Source: Zelopaecilomyces penicillatus
Lineage: Eukaryota; Ascomycota; Sordariomycetes; Hypocreales; Pseudodiploosporaceae
Direction of reading: 5' to 3'
NCBI GenBank assembly: GCA_005765155.1
Contig: VCCP01000001.1
Span: 1,302,001 to 1,366,000, forward strand
DNA length: 64,000 bases
In this document: positions 12,008 to 23,443 of the stretch, piece by piece
Numbering within the stretch: position 1 is the stretch's first letter
Layout of the letters: each line of letters begins with the position of its first letter
Position numbers and translations under genes: made by a program
Notes under the pieces: generated by a model
The model's database searches: none
Seen by the model: the letters and a program-made list of their open reading frames with translations, nothing else
Told to the model about the DNA's origin: nothing

Positions 12008-14426
12008 GTAGGAGTTGGTAATACTGTGATCCCGGTAGAATGGCAGAAGAATTTACGCGTTAAAAACAGCGTACAGTAATGGCATGTGGGTGGAGATTCA
12101 ACTGTAATAGGACATCGTACAGAAATTTCCATGTCTTGGCTTACAACACTCTGATACTCCCGCTCGTCTTGTGTAGTGGGGACCCGGATGAAATAGACAA
12201 AAAGGGTAAATATTGACACATCCACAACGTCGGCCATTGGCTGTATTGAGGCCGGGAGCCGGAAGAGGGTCTTGTACGTTATGTGGGTTTTATCCCTATC
12301 TAAGTGGCTATTTATTATTAGTATGACGGGCGTTATCATCAAAAGAAGAAGAAAAAACCTGGGGGCCTACCTACCCGTGACAGGGATTTCAAAACAACAA
12401 CTTGGTGTTGAAATCAAGCAGGGAAACCCCAACTTTTCAGTCTTACGTTATTAGTGTCGACCGAGTTCCTTAGAATTCAACCGGTTATTTATATTAGCGC
12501 AAAAGTCCTCAAGTTGGAAGTGAAGGGCAGGGTATGGCAACCCTGGTGTATAACATGGGAAACAGTGGGCTCAAGTCTCCATCATCAAAGAGCTTGGACT
12601 TGGCAAGGCAAGGCAAATGGCGGTTCGGTACTTGTATGTAGATTTGTTTTATGCATTGATGCAACGCTACAGCCCAAAACGGCGAATGGAAGACAGACGT
12701 GCAGCCGAAAGCCTAATTCTGACCTGGCCGTCCGGCCGCCGTGACAAAGATCGGAAGTATGAAGCGCCGGTTTATGAGGTTGGCCGATCATAATCATCCA
12801 TCCATTCAATCAATCAATCCCATCACTTTTTCCTACGGCATAATCGCCGGTCCGCAGGTATTGATTGATTGCTCTTATCTAGTTGGCCGCCTTTCTCGGA
12901 CCTCCCTCCAAAGAGTCTCAGCCATCCAACCAACCAACCAACCATATTTGGTCCATGCGCCAGCCAGCCAGCCGGCCAGCCGGCCAGCACCACCAACGGC
13001 ATCCCGAAGCCGGGAGTTACCAATGGATTTTCAAGGAGAAGAAAAAAATAGGATGCAACGCGGAAAAGCGGTCCGAGGGTGGTGGCGTGTGGGTTTAGTT
13101 AGACCAATGGCGACTTGAGACTTTTTGTGAATCACTTGAAACTTGGAAGGAACAGCAATGGTTGACGATATTCTCCGTCGGAGTTCTGGCCAACTGATAA
13201 CGCCTCGCTACTCACCTCAGATGATATACGTCACTTAGCAGCCGCGGCTTGCTGATAAATTCGCATTGTCTGAAGAGAAAACTAAACTAAACTAGACAGA
13301 TTGTGTAACAAAAGCGATTTTGGAAGCTTGTCGTTAATTGGGGGGGGGGGGGGGGGGGGGTTAGCAGGGACCTTTGTCTCTCCCCTTTTTGAGCCTACTG
13401 CTGAGTGTATTGATTGATGATGCTGGTATGTGTTTTCCGCCTCATGAAATACACTGTGTCTTGTTTCTGCACCGCTAGCTGGTTGGTAATATTACTCATC
13501 TCCTAATTGGTAATTTCAGAGTATTAAAAACTGTGCTTTCTAAAAAAAAATTAAAAAAATTTAACATGTGGATAAAAGCTTGGACAGTTAGTAATGAGGT
13601 GGATCATCTACAACCTCTGCTTTTGGTCCAATGTACCTATTCAACACACAGAATGAACCTCACTGATGTGTAATGCCAAGACGGGGCAAGCACCATTTTG
13701 TACACTAAACTCATTATGATTCATAAAAGCTTCCGGATCGAGGTCCGTCTCGTCTCAGTAATACGCTTCAAGCAATGAATGAACATTTTCCACTTGGAGG
13801 GGGGGTGCATCTCACCTGCCCCTGTCGTTTGTCTTCGTTCTAGACATAGTTGGTTGTGTAGACACTTCATCGAGACGGATAGGGCCGTGATCGCCCCCTT
13901 TTTATCTGCTAGTGCTCAACCATGTTTGCGCCGTCAGACTGTCAGCAATCAGCCACCAAAGAACAGCCGAGCATATTGCGCGGAATCACAGCCACCCGTG
14001 TAACGGCGGGATTCTTCCCGATCCAGCCCTGTGTATGCCAAGAAACGTGCTTTCGTAACCCCCTTGCTAGTACAGCTGCAGGTTCCAGTGCCCAGGATAA
14101 TATTACCAAAACGGGGGATATTACTGCGTAGACACGGACAGAGAGACACGTTACGTAGCACTCTACTCTGGCTCGCTGAACGGTATTTAGCTTAAACCGC
14201 ATACTTTAGGCATAGCTAGGTTGTAGTTACATAAGATTGAGAGACGGGGCTGTTGAATCCCAATTAGACAGTACAGTTATATAGACTAAAAGTACATAAC
14301 CGATACCTACCTAGCAGTGAACAGTTGCCTAAATACTTCTTACACTATTACACAACTCCATACGGGGAAAAAGAAGCTAGCCTCGGCAATTCGCTTCTAT
14401 ACTACAAGAACGTTCAGGGGGGGTGT
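12008..14426. other. 2.4-kb convergent gap with low-complexity sequence inside the cluster
   Basis: No gene is recognisable between the 3' ends of the aldo-keto reductase and A-T-R genes. It contains tetranucleotide-like runs (CCAA and CAGC units at about 12926-12990), GATT repeats, a perfect CTCCGTCGGAG palindrome at 13173-13183, a G21 run at 13340-13360, and A-rich tracts near 13540. It could be a decayed gene or simply expanded non-coding DNA. Confidence 0.5.
13340..13360 (+). repeat. G21 homopolymer
   Basis: Twenty-one consecutive guanines in the gap between the aldo-keto reductase and A-T-R genes. It is a possible quadruplex former and a likely sequencing-error site. Confidence 0.9.
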
Positions 14427-15744
14427 TCAAAGGCCCCAACTACTCATCCAATTCTCCATCCAAACCCCACAAATAGGCGTCAAATTGGAGAACGTGGCTG
14501 ACGACTTGGCCATTCGAGTAACAGCTAGCGTCGGAAGTGTCATCCCCAGGGGAACATTGAGTTCTCGAAGCCAGCCAAGCAGTCGCAGAGCTGGGAACGC
14601 ACCACCCTTGTCTCCGATCCGCCGGCCGGCCTCAGCGTCCAGCTTGGCCAGCCATTGTTGATAGGAAACAAGTTCCACGTCAGGCCCTAGCCGGTGACAC
14701 ACGGCCGGTAGGAGGCTGCCCCACGAAACGGGCTTGGGGTTGGTGGCGTGATAGACCTGAAAGGGCTCGGGCGCCTGCAGGTCGTGCTGGATCAGGTCCA
14801 TCAAGATACTAGGAACGCAGTCAACCGGCACCCAGTCGACAACATCGGCTGCACCGAGGGACTTTGGCACAGCCCCTAGTGATTTGGACGTGGCGATGAT
14901 CTGCGGAACCCAATCTGACAAGTTCCATGCGCCGGCGCCTGGCTTAGTTGGTCCTGAGATCTGGCCCAGCCGAACAATGGTCGTCCTCACGCCGGCAGTC
15001 TTGTGCGCCTCATACAAGATCCTCTCAGCAATGTACTTGGAGTGCGCGTAGCCGTTGTCGCCCGCGACAGCAGAAGAAAACATAATCTCCTCCGGGACTT
15101 GTTGATCCTCTTCTTCCTTCCAGCCTAGCACCGTGGCTATGGACGAAAGAAAGACAATTCGGGGACGACGTTCCGAGCTTGCAGCAAAGTCGACCAGGTG
15201 CCGAACCCCGGCAATATGGGTCCGCTCAAAGGATTTGACCGTGAGCAGGAAGTCAAGTTTCCAAGCTGCGTGGATAATCACGTCCACTTCGCTCTGCATG
15301 GTGGCATACTGCCATTGTTTCAGGCCCAGAAACGGTTGCGAGAGATCGACTTGGAAGTAGGTCACGGCTTTGGTGCTTGACGGAAGTTCCTCCCCCAGTC
15401 CATTCTTAGCATTGGCCGCCGCTTGGGCTTTTTCTCCATCCTGAGCACGATTGAGACAGATGACTTTGGAGACCCTGGGGTGCTTCAGCAAAAAGTCTAG
15501 TAAGACGCTGCCGATAGATCCGGTGCTGCCTGTGAGGGCAATGGTAATGGGACGCTGAGGAGCGCTTTCGGCCAAGTTTGCCGTGTAAGTCTGGAGCAAC
15601 TGCTCAATCACATCAGGAGTTTGCGTTGCCGCTGTTGTCTCAGTCAAGGCGGCCTTGGCTGTGTGCGGGATTGCTTTCTCTAGCAGGGATCCTTCAGTAT
15701 CAGAGAGTGGGGTATCCAGGGTCTCAGTCTCTTGTTGTTGTTGC

Positions 15745-15778
<34 letters not shown>

Positions 15779-18070
15779 CCTGTTCTGCCGGTTTGCAAAG
15801 TGCCTCGGCTAGGCCTCGAACAGTTGGGTGCTGGTAAAGAAGCTTCATGGCAGGTTCCTGATCCTGGGGCCACGCTGCAGAAAAGCTGCGGAGCTCGGTG
15901 GACAGCTGCATGGCTAGTATGGAATCTAATCCGAATTCGAACAAGTCGTCATCCTCATTGATTCTGGGGATCCCACACGTTGTCGACAGGGTGGATCGGA
16001 TGAAGGCAATAGCGTTTTCTTGGGTCGGTAAGCCACTTCGGCACAATGAGCTGACTGACGATAGGGTATCATTGTCAGTGGGGAAAGGTTTGATCGTCCT
16101 CGGAGACACTGGTGAAGCTGTGGGTGAGCTGGGCACGCCATTAGACGCGCGCTCTTGTGTGTTGATGGCCCGTAATTCAAGTTTGGCCGGTCGGTAATGC
16201 TTGATTCCATTTGTCAATGGCGCCTGGCTCGAGTACAGATGGTCTATTTCGGCCGTGAAGCTTGCCACGGTCGCCTTTCGCTGTACTGAGCCCTTTGGTG
16301 ATCGCAGAAACTCCTTGTTCGCCGGCGTCAAGAGAATGTTACTGCGAACTAAACGACCTTGGGTTGCGAGTATCGCATTGGCTTTCTGCACAAAGGGCCA
16401 GAGTGTGTCCAAAATTGCCTCCGTGGAAAGTCCGGCTGCTGATTCTGGATCACATTCGACAAGAAGCGCAGCATGGGCTCGTCCATCTCCAATGATGAGC
16501 GAATCCTTGATCAAGGGACAGCTTTTCAATAGTAGCTCAGCCGGTACGGGATTGAACTTTTCGCCCGTTGACAGGACAATCAGATCATCAATGCGACCTC
16601 GGTATGTCCATAAGTCGGGTTTGGAAGGATGCCGAGACAAGATATCTCCAGGGCCGTATTCATCCAATTCTGGAAACAGCTTAAATGCGGTCTGAGAAGA
16701 TTCGTGTTCAGGCAAGCGTGTAAACACAGCCTTGTAAATGTCATCATGGAGATGTTCCGGTGTGAATCCAGCTGCTGGGTGGAACTTAAAGTAGTTCCAG
16801 TCTTCAGGATCCAAATAGTATCGCGGAGGAGCGCTTGCTTCTGTGTAGCCGATGAAGTTGTGCAATATCGTTAAGCGTGACAGTTTATCTCCAGCTGATT
16901 TTGATAACGGACCACCACCGTAGGCAAGAAAATCAAGCTTCTTAATGTCATGTAAAGACTGGCTGCGGCTGAGATCCTCCAGAATTGAAGGTGGGTAGAT
17001 TCCGCCAACGACGTTGGCCATCCGATGCACAGCCTCGACGATGGTAGCAGTAGGAGGTCTGTCGCCGGGCCCAAACACGACAGTAGAGTCGAACCAAAGA
17101 GGGAGAAAAAGTGCAAACCAAAGACCGGCGGACTAAACAATACTTTAGCTCCTAGAATCAGGCGTTGTAATTGTATTGTGAGTAACTTACATGATAGAAT
17201 GGCATGCTAGAGTAATATCGCCGATTGGCAAAAAGGCGCCACCAGAGCCGACCTGAAGGGTCGTCTAGTAGACGGTGTGTATCTTCTGAAGTAACACATT
17301 CAACAGTAAATGTGATTGGTTTTGGCGGACCTAGAAAGAAGTAAGCCAACGATGGTAGTAGAAGTGAGATTGAAGCATACCTGTCGATCCAGACGTGTGA
17401 AGTATCATGAACGGAGTCTTCCTGACTTCTTCAAAGGTAACGTCATACAGAAATGGTGCCACAGGCACAGAATCTAGAAGTTCATCCAACTCTGGCGCCA
17501 GCGTGTAGTAGACATCCAGCTCATCCAGCAACGAGGCCGTTTTGGCCATCAAGTTGCGCGCGCAAAAGACTGTGTGGCAGCCAGCACGGCGGAAGAGCGA
17601 TTGCTGGTACTCAGCAGAGTTACGCGGCGACGGCATCATCATCTGAAGTTATAAAGTTAGAAACCATATTATTCTTCTACTCCCGATTACCTTGAGAGCA
17701 AAGGGACTGGCATCAACATCGGAAACTCTGTCATACTAAAAAAAAAAAAACTCACCTGATAACCACATTTCATAGCCGCCACCAGTAGAATCGGATACCT
17801 TAAATCATTGGGACCTAGATACGCAAACACCTCGCGCGTCTCGGCGTTGCTCATAGACTCTGAGAGCCACCAACTAGCTCTGTTGATGGCATTTGCCAAC
17901 TGCGCGTACGAAACATCGAGAAACCCATCTGCCAGATCCTTTGACCGCGGGAAAGAGGCAAAGATTTTGGTTGGGTCATTTCGAGCCCTCTCGTCGATGA
18001 GTGTAGGAACCAACCTGTTGCCATACGTGACGGCCTCAGGGGGGTGGTTGGGCTTCAACGGTGTGCGCAT
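14427..18070 (-). CDS. NRPS-like adenylation-thiolation-reductase (A-T-R) enzyme
   Basis: Predicted carboxylic acid reductase-type enzyme. The A domain activates an acid with ATP, the phosphopantetheine arm of the T domain holds it as a thioester, and the R domain releases it with NADPH as an aldehyde or alcohol. Exons 18070-17756, 17642-17381, 17330-17191 and 17132-14427 give 1140 residues. Landmarks are HTSGSTG (phosphate-binding core, across a splice), GRIDDLIVLSTGEKF (about 418-432), the carrier site FEFGLDSILAMQ with Ser643, a polyglutamine linker at about 692-706, the Rossmann motif LTGSTGSIGS (about 773-782) opening the thioester reductase domain, and YAHSKYIAE as the likely catalytic Tyr/Lys. 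There is no condensation or thioesterase domain. MRTPLKP at 18070 was chosen as start, although the frame stays open a little further upstream. Substrate unknown; an isocyano acid from the neighbouring synthase is a testable guess. Confidence 0.9.
15731..15778 (-). repeat. CAA/CAG-type repeat encoding polyglutamine in the A-T-R enzyme
   Basis: A nearly pure TTG run on the plus strand (CAA on the coding strand, with one CAG interruption) encodes about 15 glutamines in the linker between the carrier and reductase domains. It is probably length-variable between strains. Confidence 0.9.
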
Positions 18071-19385
18071 GATGATGATAAATAAAAAGTAAAGGACACC
18101 AGTGCCAAGACTGATGGTTGTTGGCAATTTTTTTATGGCTGTGATTTGCCAATTGAACCAAGATGGAGATAAAAGTGTAACTCAGGAAAGTGAATCATAC
18201 AGATGTCATATAGATGGATGCTCGCACGGCCAGGCAATATGTGGTGTAAGATGATGGATCAATCGAGATTGACTATCAAGTATGTTTTCACAATAACTTA
18301 TGAAATAGATGAGACGAGAATCACTAAGAAAAGTCTCCGTAAAAGTTTACCCTTGATATCTTTTATTCCTGAAACAGGGCTTTTCCATCAAACCCGTCAG
18401 CGGAGCCAAAACGCGTTAATGTGTCTCACGCCTCAGGGAACGCCCGGACTCTAAATCACCTTAATCACAGCAGTACACAACGACTTGGGTAAGCGATCTG
18501 ATCTGACACAACAAGGCCGACGACAGGTAAGTACATAATCACAATCACTGGTAACTTGTTGCTCCACCACAACGTGAGACACCACGAGCAAGTTTCCACC
18601 CATCACCCTAACCCTAGGCGTCGCCGAACCTCAACACCAGCCACCGTTGCAATCTGCTCACACCTCCTCCTCCAGGCTAGACTTTCTAGACATTAGGCCG
18701 CTGTCAGCACGGCCGTAAACTAGGTAGGTAGAATGCGGGTGTGTGTGTGTGTGTGTGTACGTATCCCCCGGCAATACTATGTAAGGCTGCATTGCATGGG
18801 TTGCCAACTTACAGGGTCTTTTTTACAAAGCTTTTTGCATTTATCATCTTTCTCCAAAATGTCTCTCGTTACGCAGTACAGGGATTACAAATTATCCATT
18901 AGCTTACAGGAGATTTGCATTGTAATAACGGCCTTTTTTTTCTTTTCTTCTTGAACACAAAGGAAGAAGTTCCCATGTATACCTTTGCAGAATCTTTGTC
19001 TAGGGTTAACAACCAGTACTTTGGTCAAATCCTTCCAATGTGTCGCTATCCCTTGATTGGATTGACGTGCTTTGACTGAACCCTGCTAGTAACCGCTTTA
19101 TGCCATGTTTCACTGTTGCAGCTGGCGCGGGAGGAATGCACTCATATCGAGGCATCTCTGTGTCTGTCACTATCATGAGCCGAGGCTCGGCATTGAATGA
19201 AGGATGCAAGTGGTGATTGCATGATTTGAGTTGGTATTAGACAACGCTATTATACCGTATGGATTACACAATACTAGCAATATGTGTTTAACTCCCTACG
19301 ACGCTGTAGTACTTGCTTGACACACAGACTCAATCAGTCACACACGCCGGGTGTCTCGTCTCATTCAGTCGCATTCGGCCGTGGC
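18071..19385. other. Upstream region of the A-T-R gene
   Basis: No gene recognised. It holds the A-T-R promoter and the 3' flank of the first P450. A GT dinucleotide run occupies about 18739-18758, preceded by a short TAGGTAGGTAG run. A two-unit telomere-like word (CCCTAACCCTA) near 18605 is isolated. Confidence 0.5.
18739..18758 (+). repeat. GT dinucleotide microsatellite
   Basis: About ten GT units upstream of the A-T-R gene. Confidence 0.85.
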
Positions 19386-21295
19386 TTAAACTGCCGCCCA
19401 TTCCGCCTCCACAATCCGACGCCTCTCGTCACTCCGGGGAATAATCCTGACACCAAATGGCAGGGGCATAACAGCCAGTCCCTCGGTCAATTTTTCCGGA
19501 TCCGGCAAGATCTCATTCTTCTGGTCGTCGAGCTCCGGCAGGAACTCAAACGCCCAGAGCAGCCGAGAGATGGCAATGAACAAGCTCCGTTCGGCGATAT
19601 GAATGCCCAGACAGATGCGCCGACCAGCGCCAAACACGAAATGGTCTCGGGAGCTGGGGTCCGGATCGGCTGCGGCTTCCGCGGCGTTGCGAGTGTCGCC
19701 ATAGAATCTGTCTGGGTTGAAGCGACGCGGTTCCGGGTAGCGGGAAGGGTCCATGTGGATGGCATAGACATTGTTGACGACGCCGGCGCCGGCAGGGATA
19801 TGGAATCCATTGTAGACATCGTCCCGGGTGGTTGCGTGCGGCACTCCAGCCAGCACCGCAGTAGGCAGCCATCTGAGCGACTCCTTCACACAGGCACGGA
19901 TGTAGGGAAGATTAGCTTCATCTTCCATGCTGGGTAAGCGAGAGCTTCCAATGACAGAGTCTAGCTCCTTTCGGGCTTTACGCTGCACCTCTGGGAAGAG
20001 AATCATAGCCTGAACAAAGCCATACAGAGTAGATGTGGTGGTATCCGAGCCGGCCTCTAAGAAGCTGCCAGCAATGTACGCGGCCTGCTCATCGGTGAAC
20101 TTCTCTGCCTCCTGCTGCCGAGCCATGTCAACGCAAAGACAGTCTTTAGCAGTGTTAGACTTGATACTCTTCTTGGCCTCTAGCCAGAGCGACAGATAAA
20201 AGTCCATCTCCTTCTTGTGGAGCTTCTTGGCCTGGCGAATGGTGGGCATCAAAAAGTCTGGGAGGTGACGCAAGATGGGGAAGAAATCAGCAAATGCGGC
20301 TGCTCCTGTCTGAGCCAGGACTCCAAAGTCACTGAAGCCCTCAAAGACCTGAAGCAGTCGCGGGTCATTGTGATCCTCAGTGCGCCATCTATACCCAACA
20401 CGTAAAGAGTAAGCGTTGAACAAACATCCAAGATGTGTGGTTCAGATATTCCAAAGGGCAGACTGACCCATAGATGATGTGGGTTGACAAAGAGTTTGAG
20501 TATCGTCGCAAGCTCTGTAGAAGCAATTGCGGCTGGTTGAGCACTTCAAATAAAAGCTGCTTGCTCTCTAGGATCTGGTAAGGCACGTATGATTGAGATG
20601 CGCGAGTATTGAGAAGCTGATGCCCAATTCTTCTGAACTGTATTGTTCAAGTCAGCTGTTTGAAGGTTCTCTCAGTCTCACTCAACACTCATAATTAAAG
20701 GTATCATTCTTCGCAGACATACCATGCGCCAGTCCGGACCATATCTCTGTAAAAGATTTAGCAGAAATCACACAACTATACAGAATACCATGATCATCTT
20801 ACCAGCAATAAAAAGCGATACCCTCCACTGCAAAGTGTCTGGCCCACAAACATCTCCAGCCGATCACTATACGTGGCACTTCGTTTGTCCAGCAGCTCTT
20901 TCACAGCCACGTCGCTAGAGAGAACCACCAGAACCTGCGTGCCTAGAATAAGGCTGAAGACGGGGCCATATTCTTGCGCCCATTTCTGGAACTGCTTGTG
21001 TGGCTCGGATTGTGGAAGCTAAATCAGCAGTCAGTAAGTGTTGCCCACACTTCCAATTGTTATCATATGTCTCAAAGACCGAGCATGATCTAATAGTAGA
21101 CTGGCTGATTAGGAAAGCATCAACTGATCTTACTAGGTGAATGTTTCCTAGAATCGGTATGGTTGGGGGACCAGGAGGGTAGCCGGAAGGTCTGGAGCCG
21201 ACTCCCAGCAAAGCTGCAACGACGAGAGTGATGATGAGGCCAGCCAGGCCAGCTAGCAAGAGACGATAGATGAAGGATACAGATAGCCAATCCAT
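19386..21295 (-). CDS. Cytochrome P450 monooxygenase 1 (E-class group I type)
   Basis: A microsomal haem monooxygenase, probably tailoring the cluster metabolite. Exons 21295-21134, 21018-20803, 20746-20723, 20637-20468 and 20388-19386 give 524 residues. An N-terminal membrane anchor (about 8-32) leads to the proline hinge GYPPGPPTIPILGNIHL. Later come the I-helix AGSFLEAGSDTTTS, the ExxR motif in KESLRW and the haem signature FGAGRRICLGIHIAE with Cys450. The general look is of the O-methylsterigmatocystin oxidoreductase-like CYPs often found in fungal secondary metabolism. The third exon is only 24 nt (RYGPDWRM), but it is bounded by good splice sites and restores the conserved GxxWR(x)xRR C-helix. 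It is divergent from the second P450 across 2.1 kb. Substrate unknown. Confidence 0.9.
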
Positions 21296-23443
21296 TTTTT
21301 TTTAAGGATGGTTGGCGCGCAACTCTGGGCACATCTACTGTTTCTCAAGAATATGTAAATATTTAATATGAAACAGACGAGGAATGATAAAAAAAAAAAG
21401 CCACAACTTTGCTGTTTTTCCTCACTGAGAAACTCAACCGCAATGCTACACGGCCACTCCCACTTCGCCATGACCATGATTACTACCATGGCAAGCCAAT
21501 GATCAAGACTCCACAGTCATCACACAAAGCCCACGTAGCCGGACGGGACTTGCACATAGGTTTCTTGGCCTCAGACTCATTGACTAGGCCTATTTGAAAA
21601 ACACGGCCATAACGGACCAGAAATGCTGAAACGCTCAAGAGGGTCATCGGCATTACCAATCATCAAGAAAGACTAACTGATACACTCGATAGCCTGTGCC
21701 ATGTGTTTTTTTATTTCATTTTTTGTATTTTTCCATAATACCTGGTCAGAGCGGTAGCGTTTCCAAGGGGTGTGTGTCAGCGCTTCCGTCTATCCCGGAA
21801 TTCGCGAGACTTTGGTCGAGAACATACCTACTACAACACGTTTGTCTCCGCTCCGCCAAAAATGCCGTCCCGCAAACTCGTAGTCTTTTGTTTCATGTAT
21901 TACTCGAGGCTTCTTTTTCCCCCACGTCAAAGAGCAAGCGTTGCGTTGCGTCTGGTGTAACCCTGAAAAGGTTGTCAGCAGTTCGGCAAAATGAGCCGCA
22001 GTAAGGACGTGGGAAGGGGAAGGGGGGGGGGCGTGTGAATAAGGCGGATGCTACATGGATCAATAAACTAGCTCCAACTACGCGACCCCTGTTGTCCTAT
22101 TTGATGAGTACAAAGACTGTGTATGGTATGTGTAGATGTATGGATGTATTCCTGGCCTACGAGGCCCATGGTGTGTGAGAATCTTGGCTGACCGGACCGG
22201 GCGCCAGGATAAGCTGGCATATGCATAAATAAAAGAAAAATAATAAGTAATAAATAAGAAATTTTAGAATAATTACAATACAATATATCAACATGCTGAC
22301 CCAAACAAAGCCATAAAGCTATGAGATACAGCCCCCCCCCCCCAATCAGATGCACCGCCTTACTAAAAGACAACCAACTCTTTCAAGTTCACATGCCGAA
22401 AGCGCAATCAAAAGAGGCGCACTATTCCAATTCTGAATCCCCATCTCACATCATTTCCCAACGGCTCATCCCGTAAGATCAAACAAGCCGCCGCAGCCGT
22501 TAAAAAAACAAAAGGGGGGGGGTTCTTATCGGGTTCTGGCTTCTTTCGGGACGACCGACTACAACCGTTGCGGACCAGACGCGGTCACTCAACTTCAAAT
22601 CAATGACAGAAAGTGACACACAAAGAAATGGCAATGGCTCTGGGTATACTATGCTGAGGGGGAGTGGCTGGTAGGTATAATAATAGCCAAGTAAGCCATA
22701 ACTAACAGGTCAAGCAAAATAAGTTTCTCACGTTTACTCTTGTCATTCATTACCTTATGCTGCATTCGAGTTGGCTTTAATTCATCTACGTCTATGTTAT
22801 GTCTTCTCTTTCCTCAAAACAATTCCTGCATAGTAAATCTACGGCACACTTTCGCTAATTCCATGCAACTATACCCAGTAAACTATGTATCCTAACCACT
22901 GGTCGAGTTCAAAGGCGCGCGCTGTCCGAATTGGGTTGTCGCTTCTGTGGGGTGGTAATGAGAAAAGCTGACCCGACTACATCGCGAAGGATCATACATA
23001 CCCTGCTGAAGATGCTAGTCTAGAGCGTAATAGCATTGATTACTGCATCCCAGTAAGTACCATTCCCCGATGAGTTCCAACATAAACACCATGGTTTATT
23101 CAGTATGGTTGGGGGGATGTGCATATGCCCTTTGGCGGAAAAGCCCGTTGGTGTGTATCTAGACTCTTGCTCCTACCACACCTAGACATTGTCCTGTTGG
23201 AGGAGGGGTAATATTTTGACCACATATCCTACTTTATCCAATGTCAGCTTACCGGCTATCACTTCGACCCTACGGAGATTTCCATCCCGACAAGGCATTT
23301 GCGTTTGCGTTGAGTACGCGGCATCATAGGCTACAGCAATTGAAATTTTGCACGCGTTGACGCGAAGGTAGGCTATGTAAATAGATGGCAAAGCAAGAAT
23401 CTCTCATTCCATGTTTAGAAATTAGTTAAGCATTCAAAAAATA
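21296..23443. other. 2.1-kb divergent intergenic region between the two P450 genes
   Basis: No gene recognised. It holds the promoters of both P450 genes. It contains a C11 run at about 22332-22342 and a G8 run near 22514, and is mostly AT-rich with short meaningless frames. It is long for a shared promoter in this genome, so a non-coding RNA or a lost gene cannot be excluded. Confidence 0.45.

Noticed and set aside
12454..13118. Overlapping frames suggesting a small gene downstream of the aldo-keto reductase
   Set aside because: They come from CCAA/CAGC-type repeats and show no conserved features or convincing splice signals.
18603..18616. Telomere-like CCCTAACCCTA word
   Set aside because: Only about two units; chance or a trivial interstitial remnant, not a telomere.
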